64,000 bases of DNA from Sistotremastrum niveocremeum HHB9708 (lineage: Eukaryota; Basidiomycota; Agaricomycetes; Sistotremastrales; Sistotremastraceae), in assembly GCA_001630475.1 (NCBI GenBank), contig KV419396.1:1203532-1267531 (forward strand), given 5' to 3'. Each line of letters begins with the position of its first letter. Position 1 is the first letter of the stretch. Positions 35,576 to 48,722 of the stretch are shown here, one piece after another. The notes below the pieces were generated by a model. It was not told where the DNA came from and ran no database searches. It saw only the letters and a program-made list of their open reading frames with translations. Made by a program: the position numbers and the translations under genes.

Positions 35576-35851
35576 GGTATCGAACTAGTCTATAGTTTTC
35601 TTTTCCGTTTGCTGTGCTGCTTTGTTGGGTTTCCTATATATATTCTAGTAATCTTCACTCATTTTTGGGTGAGAATGAAATATTCATGCAATATTCATGC
35701 TGCGTTACAATCGCGTTGTGTCACCGCCGGAGGTACACTCAAGGGCGTCTGTCGGGTTAGGCACGCGCTCTTATCCTCTTACTAGTACGACGCGTACCGC
35801 TTCACTTGCGAATCCGTTGCGATATCTATCTGTCACGCTTGTTCACCAATT

Positions 35852-36720
35852 ATGCTATCCACGGACGATGCCTCCCCAGCCTCTGGTCTGGTGTCTGAGA
35901 CGCTGGCAATGGAATACGCTTCACTGAGACATCCTCACCATTTGCCACTCGGCATCTATGTTCTACCAGACGAAGCCTCGCTCCTCATCTGGCAAGGGGT
36001 CTGGTTCCTTCATCAAGGTCTCTAGTTTGGGCTCATTTGTACTTCCCGATCTATACTAACTGGACAAGACGTCCAGGATTTTACGCGAACTCTGTACTGA
36101 AGTTCAAGCTGGTGTTTCCACCCAATTATCCGGATGCACCGCCTGCTCTTCAATTTATCACTCAAGTGTTTCACCCCTTAGTCAGAGAGGATGGTTTAAT
36201 CAATATGGAGGGTGGCTTCAGCCCCTGGAGGTAGTACTCGACGCGTTATCCACGGCGCAGAAAGTTCACGTTTCGATGACTTTCAGGCCTCGAGAACACC
36301 ATGTACACCATGTCTTGCATTGGCTCAAGGCTGCCTTCAAGAAGGAGGGACTTGCAGCTGTCTCAGAAACTCAGGCATGGAACAAGGAGGCATACAGGTG
36401 AGTAATTGGCCCTTTCGATAATATTCATCGCTCAACCTCCGAATGACTTAGATTGTAGGCTTTCTTTGTACTTGACTGCAGACATGATCTCACTGTTTTC
36501 CAGATACCATGAGTCGATTGCTTCATTCGCCGCGCTTGCTACGCAATCGGCACACTTGTCTCTGTCGGATTCGGCACTTTACGAACGTGATCATCCTTCA
36601 ATGACGGGTCTGAAAGGGGAAGGTATATTATTTCACAAAGGCGACGAAGATGCCAGAGCTATACTGCGTAAGCGACTGGGGTTGAGTGATTGGGTTGTCG
36701 ACAGTACGGAGGTGTTATAG
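35852..36720 (+). CDS. UBC-like protein without catalytic cysteine (AKTIP/FTS-like)
   Basis: A 215-residue protein from exons 35852-36017, 36077-36230, 36287-36397 and 36504-36720. The E2 fold is visible: VLKFKLVFPPNYPDAPPA, then FITQVFHPLV, then a helix VLHWLKAAF. The active-site stretch reads HPLVREDGLINMEGG where an active E2 has HPN...C, and the whole protein contains no cysteine. It therefore cannot carry ubiquitin by thioester. The closest known type is FTS/AKTIP, a non-catalytic E2 variant of the FTS-Hook-FHIP dynein adaptor on endosomes; that role here is inferred. The last intron (106 nt) is twice the usual length and may hide something. Confidence 0.8.
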
Positions 36721-36946
36721 GGTCAGACGATGTTATGCGTTCCAATAAAATTCTCTAGATTCTCAAACCTTTTTCATCTCGTATGTTGGTACTTGAGAGT
36801 TCAGTATTTGATCAGGCCAGTCAGAATCCCAAAGTTCGGGAGCGAAGAAATGATTCGGCCAAGACGGATTTAGACTCCGACGAAATTCACCTTCGCCGAC
36901 AACCGCGCTCTGAACTTCTTCGTCGCGTTCAGCTGCTGGCAGCATC

Positions 36947-39900
36947 ATGTCTGGAAAGCGAGATCTGTCAGGCTACAACTATGGAGCCATATCTTCCTTG
37001 GTTCTGACAGCAGACCGATCCGCTTTGCCTCGTCGTGACAGGGAACCTGATGGTGCACCAACTTCCTTGGTGGGCCGAATCGACCCCAAGCAGATGGGAG
37101 CTCGGGTCTACAGGGAGGCTCCTAAGGATCTAGAGAAGAAGAAGAAGAAAGCAGCCGATACCAGCGATAAACCTGCTGCGAAAAAGGCCACGGTTGGCTT
37201 TGGTTATACCGACATCATCGAAGCCACTCAGGACGTTGAGGGATTAACCTACCGACCTCGAACGACGGAGACTCGAGAAGTGTACGAGATCATGCTTTCG
37301 AATGTCCATCAAGCCTTAGGAGATCAGGCGCAGGATATCGTTCGCAGTGCCACTGACGCTGTCCTCGAAACTTTGAAAACAGAAGACGTCAAGGACTTCG
37401 ACAAAAAGAAGGACCTCGAGGACATCATGGGCCCCATCTCCAACGAGACCTTCGCTACACTCATCAACTTGGCCAAGAAAATCACTGACTATGGTGCCGA
37501 GGACGAGACAATGGCCGACCCCGACACGGAGCGAAAGGATGCGGAGATTGACGATGAAACTGGTGTTGCCGTTGTGTTTGACGACGATGACCAAGAGGAG
37601 GATGAAGAAGAGGGTTACGAAATTCGAGAAGAGTCAGAAGATGAGGGTGGTGAAGAACTGGAGGGCGAGGAGGCTCAGAAAGACGAAGAAGACGACGCGG
37701 ACGAACTCGTCTTCGGAGGAGGTCAAAGCACTACCCGCAAAGAAAAATCTCAAGGCGGTTCAAAACTAAATCTGCATGAGATTGACGGGTTCTTCATCCA
37801 AAGACGCATCGCAGAGTTCTATCCTGATGCCGAAACTGCGACCGCGAAGGCAACGGAGGCCATGGACATCCTCAGCTCCGAGTCATCGACACGAGACGCC
37901 GAGAACTCTCTCATGGATCTCTTCGACTGGTCTCATCACGAACTCGTGACCTTGTTCTTGCGGAATCGAGATGCTATTGTCTGGTGCACCAAGCTCATCA
38001 GAAGCGACGCCGACGAAAGATACAACGTCGAAGTCGCAATGAGAGAGAAGGGCGTCGGCTGGATTCTCAAGGAGCTCGCCGGTGATCGAAAAGCGAAGAA
38101 TGGCGACGGCGATGCTATGGACGTTGATCAAAAGCCCCAAAAGACCGTGCCGACGACTGCCACTATCACCGCGGGGTCGACTGTCCAACCTCGCAAGACA
38201 GTCGACCTTGAAGGCATGGCGTTCGCACAGGGAGGACACCTTATGTCGAACAAGAAGTGCAAGCTTCCCGAAGGGTCCTTCAAGCGATCAAAGAAGGGCT
38301 ACGAGGAAATTCATATCCCTCTCCCGAAAACCAAGCCTTTAGGACCTGGAGAAAAGGTTTCCTTAATGGAACTACCTGAATGGACACGAGTAGCCTTTGG
38401 ACCTGGCGTTAAAGACCTCAATCGCATACAGAGCAAGACTTATCCTGTTGCATTCGGAACTGATGAGCCTATCCTTCTTTGTGCACCAACAGGTGCTGGC
38501 AAAGTATGTATATTTCTTCCACACCATATCGCCGGTATTGATCGAATTTTCAGACTAATGTCGCTTTGCTCACCATGTTGAACGAATTAAACAAAGTTCG
38601 AGACGAGGCCACTGGCACTTTCGATCTCGATGCGTTCAAGATGGTTTATATTGCTCCCATGAAAGCTCTTGTACAAGAGATGGTTGGCAGCTTTGGAAAA
38701 CGCTTGGCACCCTACGGCGTCAAAGTTGGCGAACTGACGGGAGATAATCAGCTTACCAAACAGCAGATTGCTGAAACCCAACTCATCTTCACCACCCCTG
38801 AAAAATGGGATGTTATCACTCGTAAGAGCACTGATACCTCCTACACCAACCTTGTGCGACTCGTCATCATCGACGAAATCCACTTGCTGCACGATGAGCG
38901 TGGTCCTGTCTTGGAGAGCATTATTGCTCGCACAGTGAGAAGAATGGAGCAGACGCAAGAATACGTCCGTCTAGTGGGCTTGTCTGCGACTCTTCCGAAT
39001 TATCAGGACGTCGCTAAATTCTTGCGCGTCGACGAAAGCAAGGGACTCTTCTACTTCGACGCTTCCTATCGACCATGTATGTTGCAACAGCAATTCATTG
39101 GCGTCACAGAGAAGAAGGCGATCAAGAGATATCAGGTGATGAACGAGGTTTGCTACGAGAAAGTCCTTGATCAAGCAGGAAAGAGCCAGACACTCGTGTT
39201 CGTGCATTCACGGAAGGAAACCGCGAAAACGGCAAAATTCATACGTGACATGGCTATCGAGAAGGGCACTATCACTCAGTTTGTCAAGCCTGACGGCGCC
39301 ACAAGGGAGATCCTCGACGAAGAAGTCAATAAAGGAGTCGGGGATGCAAACCTTCGAGATTTGCTTCCTTTCGGGTTCGCCATCCACCACGCCGGCATGA
39401 CCCGAGAGGACCGTGCACTTGTGGAGGACCTTTTCGGTGACGGTCATATCCAGGTTCTTGTTTGCACCGCTACCCTAGCATGGGGTGTTAATCTGCCTGC
39501 GCACGCCGTAATCATCAAAGGGACTCAAATTTACAATCCAGAGAAGGGACGTTGGGTGGAGCTTTCGTCTCAAGACGTGCTGCAGATGCTGGGACGTGCC
39601 GGACGACCTCAGCACGACACATTCGGAGAAGGCACCATCATAACCAACCACTCTGAACTACAGTACTACCTCAGTCTAATGAATCAACAATTGCCCATCG
39701 AATCCCAACTGGTCTCAAAACTTGCCGACAACCTTAATGCGGAGATTGTGCTCGGTACCATACGTAATCGCGATGAAGCCATCCAGTGGCTAGGATATAC
39801 CTACCTGTACGTGTTTCTTTTTTCTTCCGTGGATACTATGTTCAAATTCTTCGCAGGTACGTTCGCATGTTGCGTACACCCAGTCTGTATCAAGTTGGGG

Positions 39901-42900
39901 TTGACTACCAAGACGACGATCCGCTGCTGATCCAAAAACGCGCGGACATTATCCATTCGGCTGCCGTCCTGCTCGAAAAGTGTAATCTTATCAAGTATGA
40001 GCGACAGTCAGGGAAGTTGCAATCTCTGGAGCTCGGTCGAATCGCTTCACATTACTATGTCACGTACAACTCAATGGCTACATACAATCAGTATTTGAAG
40101 CCAACGATGGGAATGCTGGAGCTCCTGCGCGTGTTCGCTTTGTCGAACGAGTTTAAACTCATTCCAGTATGCTTTCCCTTCATCTCTTCGCGGCCATCAC
40201 TGAATATGTCACAGGTCCGACAAGAAGAGAAGCTTGAGTTAGGGAAGCTTCTGGAGCGCGTACCTATCCCGGTCAAGGAAAGTGTCGATGAACCAGCGGC
40301 CAAGATCAATGTCTTATTACAGGCATTCATATCATCTCTGAAGCTGGAAGGCTTTGCCTTAGTTGCGGATATGGTGTTCGTGCAGCAATCCGCAGGTCGT
40401 ATCCTGCGTGCTATGTTCGAGATCTGCTTGAAACGCGGTTGGGCTGTTCCTACAAGGGCTGCACTTGACTTGTGCAAGATGGTTGATAAAAAGATGTGGA
40501 ACTCAATGACTCCCTTGCGGCAATTCAAGGGCATCCCGGGAGACGTCGTCCGCAAGGCGGAATCCAAGCAGTTCCCATGGTACCGCTATTTCGACCTCGA
40601 GCCGCCGGAAATCGGCGAACTCATTGGGGTTCAGAACGCTGGACGATTGGTTCATCGACTCGTTCACAGCTTCCCGAAGCTCCATCTTCAAGCGCAGGTC
40701 CAACCCATCACCCGTTCTCTTATGCGCATCGACTTGTCCATAACACCCGACTTCAGGTGGGATGAAAAGATTCATGGGAACACAGAGAACTTCTGGATCA
40801 TTGTGGAGGATGTCGATGGAGAGATCATACTTTTCCACGATCAGTTCATCCTCCGCCAGCGGTACTCGCAAGATGAACACACTGTCACTCTCACCGTTCC
40901 AATGACTGAGCCTATACCTCCTAATTACTTCGTGTCTCTGATCTCTGATCGCTGGCTGCAATCGGAAGTCAGACTTCCGATCTCTTTCAAACACCTCATC
41001 TTGCCTGAAAAATTCCCCCAACCGACCCTCCTTTTGGATCTTCAACCGCTGCCAGTCACTGCACTACACAACGCCGAATTCGAGAAAATATATTCGTCGA
41101 CGATCAAAAACTTCAACAAGATCCAGACTCAAGTCTTCCAGGCTCTATACACTACAGACGACAGTATATTCGTCGGTGCTCCTACGGGAAGCGGAAAGAC
41201 TATCTGTGCGGAATTTGCTCTCCTACGCCTTTGGAGTCAGAAAGATCATCGCCGCGCGGTTTGCATAGAACCATTCCAAGAGATGGTAGACATGCGCGTG
41301 GACGAATGGAGACAGAAATTCAGCAATGTTCAAGGCGGCAAAGAAATCGTCAGCTTAACAGGCGAAACTAGTGCTGACCTTCGTCTTTTGGAAAAAGGAG
41401 ATGTGATTGTTTGTACTCCAACTCAGGTGCGTCTTTTGTGATCCAAGGTTTTCCTAGTAATTAATATTTTCTGTAGTGGGACGTCCTATCAAGGCGTTGG
41501 AAGCAACGGAAGAATGTTCAGACCGTTGGTCTGCTGATCGCTGACGAGGTTCAGCTCGTTGGCGGCGCCGTTGGTCCCGTTTATGAAGTTATTATCTCTC
41601 GAACGCGATATGTGTCTGCCCAAACTGAGAACAAGACCCGAATTGTTGCTTGCGGCGTGTCTTTGGCCAACGCAAGAGATCTTGGTGAATGGATTGGAGC
41701 ACCGTCTCATAGTATCTTCAATTTCCCTCCCAGGTACGTATTATGTTTGTGCAATGAAAAATCAGCTAACGCTCGTGTACGTAGCGCTCGACCATTAGAC
41801 ATGGACATCCATTTGCAAAGCTTCAGTAATCCACATTTCCCGTCCTTGATGATCGCCATGTCGAAGCCAGCATACCTTGCGACCATCGAATACTCACCGA
41901 CAAAGCCAGTCATTATGTTCGTCCCATCTCGCAAACAATGTAGTGCTACCTCGACCGATCTCTTGATGCATTGTCTGGCCGATGGCAACGAAGATCGCTT
42001 CTTGAATATCGACCTTGCTGATCTCCAACCGCATCTCGATCACGTGACGGACAAGGCATTAGCTGATTCTCTCAAACATGGTGTCGGAATATATCACGAA
42101 GCGCTCAATCGACAGGATAAGAAGATTGTAGAGCGGCTATTCCAATCCGGGGCTATTCAGGTTCTGATTGCTTCTAAGGTTGGTTGCACAAGAAATCGTG
42201 GAAACATTTACTGATTTAATTCTTGACAGGACGTCGCCTGGAGTCTCCCTCTTGTGTGTTATATGGTCATTATCATGGGCGTGCAGTATTTCGAAGGAAA
42301 AGAGCATCGATATGTCGATTACCCAGTGACAGATCTCTTGCAAATGATGGGTCGCGCATGTCGACCTACTGAGGACGAAAAGAGTCGATGTGTCCTGATG
42401 TGTCAGCAAACGCGCAAGGACTTCTATCGCAAATTCTTAGCAGAAGGATTGCCTATCGAGTCGCATTTGCCGACGAACTTACTTCACGACTATTTCCTGG
42501 CCGAGATTGCCGTCAAGACGATCGAGAACAAACAGGATGCTATGGTACGTGTCCTCGAACCTGTCTATAGTTTTCTCACCTAACATCACCTTAGGATATC
42601 CTCACATGGACGTTCTTCTATCGTCGGATGACGCAAAATCCCAATTATTACAATCTCCACAGCGTCAATCATCAGCATTTGTCCGACCATTTGTCGGAAC
42701 TTGTGGAGAATACTCTCAATGACTTGGTCCAGTCCGATTGTATCATCATCGGTAAGAGCCTAAGTTGATGCTAGCCATACCATAACGAACTAACTTTGAC
42801 ATACAGAGGACGAGATGGATGTGTCCGTGAAGAATCTTGGCGCCATTGCGGCCTATTACAACATTTCATGTCAGTTCGTTGGATGCTTGCCAGGTGACAC

Positions 42901-43987
42901 GACTAAATGGCGTCATAGATGTTACTGTCGAGGTGTATACAATGTCCCTCAAGGAGCGTACGAAACTCAAGGGTCTCCTGGAAATCGTTTCATCCTCCGC
43001 AGAGTTTGAGGAAATCCCCATTCGTCGGCACGAAGAGCCTGTCCTGCGACGGATCTATGACCGAGTTCCGGTCAAGATCGACAAAGTCGATTTCGATGCT
43101 CCGCACTTCAAGACATTCATTCTCCTCCAGGCTCACTTCTCACGAATTCATTTACCTCCGGATTTGGCTTCTGACCTGACGCTTGTGCTCGAGAAAGTGC
43201 TTAATCTGCTTTCGGCAGCAGTGGACGTAATGTCGTCTAACGCGTGGCTGAACGCATTGGGCGCCATGGACTTATCTCAAATGTGTGTACAAGCGATGTG
43301 GGAAACAGATTCACCTCTGAAGCAAATTCCTCATTTTGAACCTGATGTGCGTGATATCCTCGTTGTTTTGCAGTCCCTGATTGACCTTTTGTATAGGTGG
43401 TACGTCGTTGCCAAACGGCGGGTGTGGAGACCGTGTATGATCTTATGGAGATGGAGGACGATCAGCGAAATGAATTGCTGCAAATGGATAACGCCCAAAT
43501 GTAAGCCTGATGGAGATAAGTAGCCTGTGCGTAATCACTAAAGTGCTTTCACAGGCGTGACATTGCGACATTTGTGAACGCGTATCCCACCCTCGAATTG
43601 TCGTTTGAGCTCGAGAAAGGGGACTACAGGGCCGGACAGCCGATTGTTTTGCATGCGGTGCTGAACAGGGACGCGGATGAAGAGGGCGAGGACGACGACC
43701 AAAGGGTGGTCGCGCCATTCTATCCCGGGAAGAAGATGGCGAATTGGTGGGTCGTTATAGGCGAACCCTCAACACGCCAATTACTGGCTATAAAGCGCGT
43801 GACCGTGAAGAAGAGTCTCACAGTCAAACTGGATTTTACACTACCGAAAGGAAGACACGATCTCAAGTTATATTTGATCTGCGACTCGTACATGGGTGCA
43901 GACCACGACTTGGCCCTTGAACCCATCGACGTGGCGGAGGGCGAGGACAGCGACAGTGACGAGAGCATGGAAGAGGACGACGAATGA
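36947..43987 (+). CDS. BRR2: U5 snRNP Ski2-like RNA helicase
   Basis: A 2,160-residue spliceosome helicase that unwinds U4/U6 snRNA. Exons are 36947-38503, 38554-39806, 39857-40166, 40215-41426, 41477-41733, 41785-42178, 42230-42544, 42595-42751, 42807-42869, 42919-43346, 43397-43500 and 43555-43987. The N-terminal region of about 500 residues includes a long acidic tract. The first helicase cassette has [10 protein letters not shown] (about residue 514), [21 protein letters not shown] and MLGRAGRPQ, followed by a Sec63 domain. The second cassette starts near residue 1362 (GAPTGSGKT) and has [17 protein letters not shown] instead of SAT, and MMGRACRP, fitting the known inactive C-terminal cassette. 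A second Sec63 domain and an acidic tail end the protein. Confidence 0.97.
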
Positions 43988-44319
43988 TTGCATTCTTGTA
44001 AACTAGCGACCCTGTATTTACTCGATATAGGAATGAGCCAATTGTGCGCAGAGGCTGTAACGTAGCGCAGACGCCCAGGCTCCGAGGCGGCTTACTCAAT
44101 CCGGCAGACGCGTCTCCGACCGATCGCGTGGGTTGACGCAGATGCGCAAAAATGACTCATGTCGGTCGATTATCTCGCTTAGTCAGCGATCCACTAAATA
44201 GCTCAGGGTTCGATTACGCACATAAGGAGTTTCGCTGGACTTTCTCTGGACATCCACCTGCAAGTGTATTCTGTGCGACCAACTGCCCTCATTCCTATTG
44301 CTGCTCTTAAAATACAGCA
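43988..44319. other. Intergenic region before the copper ATPase gene
   Basis: 332 bases holding the BRR2 3' end and the promoter of the copper ATPase. At 44179-44187 there is TTAGTCAGC, which matches a known Yap1-type oxidative-stress element of yeast, 133 bp before the ATG. One short match may be chance. Confidence 0.3.
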
Positions 44320-47300
44320 ATGCGCTTCCACTACCCCCATCCGACGGAGGCCCCCTCCCAGATGAATATATCCTCCGTATACGTCGCCAACCTCCACTGC
44401 GCGTCCTGTGTCCACACCATCCATGAAGTTCTGCAAGAGCTTACCCCACCACCCGCCTCCATCAGCGTCTCCATCGTCTCGCAATCCGTGACCATCGAGC
44501 ACAGTCCCTATCTCACTCTCAAGGCCATTCAACAGGCTTTGGAGCACGCTGGATTCGATATACCTTCTCTCGAAGACCAGTTCGGTGATCCTGGTCCTAG
44601 CTCGGGTCGAAGGCAACGTCATGTCGACCATTGTACCAAGTGTCAGGAGGAAGAGGGTCAAGATCATGGCGACCACACCGCGGAAGCCTCTGTGCCTACC
44701 ACTTCTCAGGTCATCCCATCCAAGAGCAGCCTTCCTTCTTCGCCGATGTCTTCCTCGCCAGGTTTCATCGCTTCTTATTCCATCGGAGGCATGACGTGTG
44801 CATCCTGTTCTACCACCATAACTCACCAGCTCTCTGAGATCCCGGGTCTGTCAGAGGTCAAGGTAGATCTTCTGGGCAACAGCTTGTCCCTCGTCGCCGA
44901 GTCTCAGAAGCTGGCCCAAGAGGTTGTCGAACACGTCGATGACCTTGGCTATGAGGCCAACATCGTCAACATCAACCCCATTCCTCCTCCTCAGCTCACA
45001 CATACGCCCACAAAGTATGTCGCCACGTATTCCATCGGCGGCATGACCTGTGCGTCGTGTAGCACTACGATCACCAAGCAGCTCTCGGAGATCCAAGGCT
45101 TATCAGAGGTCAAGGTCGATCTCCTGGGGAATTCCATGACCCTGGTCGCTTCATCCGAGCAGCAAGTGAAAGAGGTCATCGAGCACGTCGAAGACATCGG
45201 ATACGAGTGCTCTATCGTTGACGTAAAGCCCCAGCAGCAGGGTATGGAGAGCAAAGAGCCAGTGGAGCTTTCCAGGACAGTTAGCATTCGTATCGACGGC
45301 ATGTTCTGCCAGCACTGCCCAGAGCAAGTTATGGCAACTCTGGAGACCTTTCGCAGTAATCCTGCTTGGGACTTCCAAATCAAGAAACCCGTCGGCGGTC
45401 CATCCGATCCTATACTCACCATCTCCTACATACCACACTCCCCTGACTTCACCATCCGTTCCATATTGACCGCGCTGTCTTCCGCCTCCTCTCCCTCGGG
45501 TTCTGGTCAGCCTTTCATGGCCACCATTCATCACCCGCCTTCGTTGGAATCTCTCTCTGCAAAAATGCAAATAAAAGAGCGACAGGCGTTGTTGTGGAGG
45601 CTGATCTTCACCGTCGTCCTTGCGATCCCTACTTTCATCATCGGCATCGTCTTCACCACTCTGATCCACTCCACGAATTCCCTCCACATATACTTCAACG
45701 CGCCTCTCTCGCCTAATCATACGGGATCCGTTTCTCGTATGGTCTGGGCACTCTTCATCTTGGCCACGCCAGTCGAGTTTTACTCTGCTGGCTTGTTCCA
45801 TCGTCGATCCATCAAGGAGCTTCGCGCATTGTGGAGAAGAGGCAGCCGCACTCCCATATTGATGCGATTCATTCGGTTCGGGAGTATGAACCTGCTCATC
45901 TCCTTGGGTGTCTCGGTTGCATATTTCTCGAGCATTGCCCTCTTGGCGATAGCAGCAACGACTCCACCTTCGGAAGCAAATGAGGGAACTACGACCACGT
46001 ACTTTGATTCCGTGGTTTTCTTGACAATGTTCCTCTTGATCGGTGAGTATGCTGTCAGTTTACGATTCGACCTAGCTAATTTCTTTGGTCAGGTCGATTC
46101 CTCGAGGCTTACAGTAAGAGCCGAACTGCCGACGCTGTCAGCGCTCTGGGAAAGTTGCGCCCGAAGAGCGCCCTTTTGTTGACCCCGGGACCAAGTGACA
46201 TCCCAGCGACGAAGGAAGGTCGATACGCGCCATCCGACTCCGATCTGGAAAGTGGATCCACCAGTTCGAACGTCCTCGATGAGAAAGATATTTCTTCCTA
46301 TACCAACAGCGTCCCCGTCGATCTTCTCGAGCTCGGAGACATTATCCGCGTTCTCCCTGGATCTTCCCCTGCAGCTGACGGAGTCATCGTTTCGACATCT
46401 CATCAGCCCAACGCATTCGCGTTTGACGAAAGTTCCTTGACTGGGGAGAGTCGTCCGGCCCATAAGAAGGAAGGGGATATGGTATACGTAGGAACCATCT
46501 GCAAGGGTCGCCCTGTTGACGTTGAGATCACCAAGATTGGTGGCGAGACCATGTACGTCTTCTATCACCTTGTTTGAGCGTTTCACTGATATTTTTCAAT
46601 CTCAGGCTTGACCAAATCGTGCAGGTTGTCCGTCAAGGACAAACGAAGCGAGCTCCCATCGAGAGAGTCGCCGACCATCTGACGGCGTACTTTGTGCCAT
46701 GTGTCGTTTTCCTTTCTCTGATCACGTGGATCATCTGGCTCGTACTTGGCGAAGCCAACGCTCTCCCTGCCGGCTACTTGGACATTCCTATCGGCGGTTG
46801 GCGTAAGTGGCACTCTTCGTCGGTCAAAGTATTATGCTGATTTTCCCCCTTCCATATAGCCGTTTGGTCATTGCGTTTCGCGATTGCAGTATTTGTCGTC
46901 GCTTGTCCTTGTGGCATAGGTCTTGCTGCTCCCACCGCTCTCCTTGTGGGATCGGGACTTGCCGCAAATTTTGGAATCCTGGTGAGAGGTGGCGGTGAAG
47001 CTTTCCAAGAAGCTGCCAATATCGATGTCGTCGTCTTCGACAAGACTGGCACGCTCACTCGCGGGGATACACCCACTGTTGGAGAAGGTGATGTTGTCAT
47101 GACCGAGAACGACAGCCCTTGGAAGGAGACGACCAGTCTCGAGATGGTCTATGCATTGGAAAGTGGTAGCACTCATCCGGTTGCCACCGCTGTCACAGCC
47201 TACTGCAAAGCTCAAGGGATCTCCACGGCCGACATCGAGCCAAGCCACGTCGAAGAAGTCGCCGGAAGAGGCATCAAGGGTAGCTTCGCAGGCAAGTACA

Positions 47301-48304
47301 ATGCGGACGCGGTCATCGGCAACGAGATGTGGGTTCGAGACCATCATGCCGTTATCGCTCCCGAGCATCAAGAGACATTGGAAAGTTGGAAGGCCCAAGG
47401 CAAGAGCGTCGTCCTCTTAGCTCTGCGTTCGACCCAAGAGACTTCATCGACACCCGAGAGCGACCGACCATTTGTTTTGGTCGCTATGTTCGCCACCTCA
47501 GATCCACTTCGCGAAGAAGCAGCGGAGGTCGTACAACGTCTCCAGGAGGATGGTATCGGAACATGGATGATTTCTGGAGACAACGAGGTAACCGCGAAAG
47601 CTGTAGCGAAGACCGTTGGTATTCCCGAACACAACGTGATCGCTGGTGTCCTTCCACATGAGAAGGCGGAAAGAGTCCGATGGCTACAGAGCACTGCTAT
47701 GAAACGTGGAAGGCAAGGCTGGCGCAAGACGTTGTTCGGTGAACGCCCTGGTGGTCGAGCTGTAATTGCCATGTGTGGGGATGGAATAAATGACGCACCA
47801 GTAAGTTAAACGTTCATTGTCCGGAGCTTCTTGACTTAACGTGTGTTTCCAGGCTCTGGCTTCGGCCGATGTCAGTATAGCTATTGGATCTGGCAGTAAG
47901 TCGATACCTTCGTTGACAAAAACATTCCACTGATGCTGTTAATATCAGGCGACGTCGCTATTTCGAGTGCTAGTTTCATCCTAGTGTCTTCAAATCTTTG
48001 GAGTATCCTGACATTGACTGACCTGTCGCGCGCCGTCTTTCGTAGAATCAAGTTCAACTTTGTGAGTCGTTTTTTGTCCCTTCAATTGCCCAAGTGCTAA
48101 AACATTGTCGTGCAGGGGTGGGCGCTTATGTACAACCTTGCGGCAGTTCCTATTGCGGCTGGCGTGATTTATCCTGCTGGCCATGCTCGTTTGGATCCTG
48201 TGTGGGCTTCTCTCGCCATGGCACTTAGTTCCGTGTCTGTTGTTACGAGTTCCCTGCTGCTCAAATTGTACCGCGAACCCAGAGAGCTTAGGGGAAAGGC
48301 TTAA
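44320..48304 (+). CDS. CCC2: Copper-transporting P1B-type ATPase
   Basis: A 1,221-residue Golgi-type copper pump from exons 44320-46042, 46093-46552, 46606-46802, 46860-47800, 47853-47895, 47949-48061 and 48116-48304. Four N-terminal metal-binding HMA domains carry CxxC: CASC near residues 27, 160 and 243, and CQHC near 329. The pump core has the actuator TGES, the metal-site CPC ([11 protein letters not shown]), the phosphorylation motif DKTGTLT (about 853), the HP motif in [10 protein letters not shown] and the hinge GDGINDAP. It loads copper into secreted enzymes such as multicopper oxidases. HMA2 and HMA3 are near copies of each other. A second ATG 42 nt downstream is also a possible start. 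Confidence 0.95.
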
Positions 48305-48722
48305 ACAAAATTGTCGAAATTCTACATGTATTTCTGGTGTATAAATTTGTTAATGTGTCGATAGAGTCACCGCTCACAAGTTGTAGCCTCTCATACTGTG
48401 CTGTACTCTGAATTGTAACCTTGTCCTTGTTTTTGCCGAATGTCAGTGTATGGAACGTGGTAAAGCTTCGGTTGTAAACTGGCATGAGGTCAATGTGTGA
48501 GAGTCGACGGAAGAAACTGAGCCACTCCGTATTGAACACAGAATTAGAACAGATGCACGGGTGTCCGACTGTGTTGACGGAAAATGTTAGGAGGCAGGAC
48601 GCGGGGTTGGGCAAAGGTCTTGATGGGAAGAAGCAGATTCCCGAAAAGGCAACTCACAGCCAGGGAACGTTCCTGAGCGCTTGGTGGGCGCTTTCCACGT
48701 GCAATTCGGTCATTTCGACTTT
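48305..48722. other. Intergenic region before VIP1
   Basis: 418 bases with no gene recognised: the 3' end of the copper ATPase and the leader of VIP1. The frame that becomes VIP1 stays open upstream of the chosen ATG but has no earlier ATG. Confidence 0.45.

Noticed and set aside
37316-39447. Minus-strand frames inside BRR2
   Set aside because: Opposite-strand shadows of a long conserved gene; no independent motif.
44207-44219. GGTTCGA-type B-box hinting at a tRNA gene
   Set aside because: No matching A-box at the right distance and no cloverleaf arms could be formed.
44203-45801. Long minus-strand frames (up to 216 codons) opposite the copper ATPase
   Set aside because: They mirror the biased coding of the ATPase; composition is Gly/Arg/Asp-rich and shows no family.
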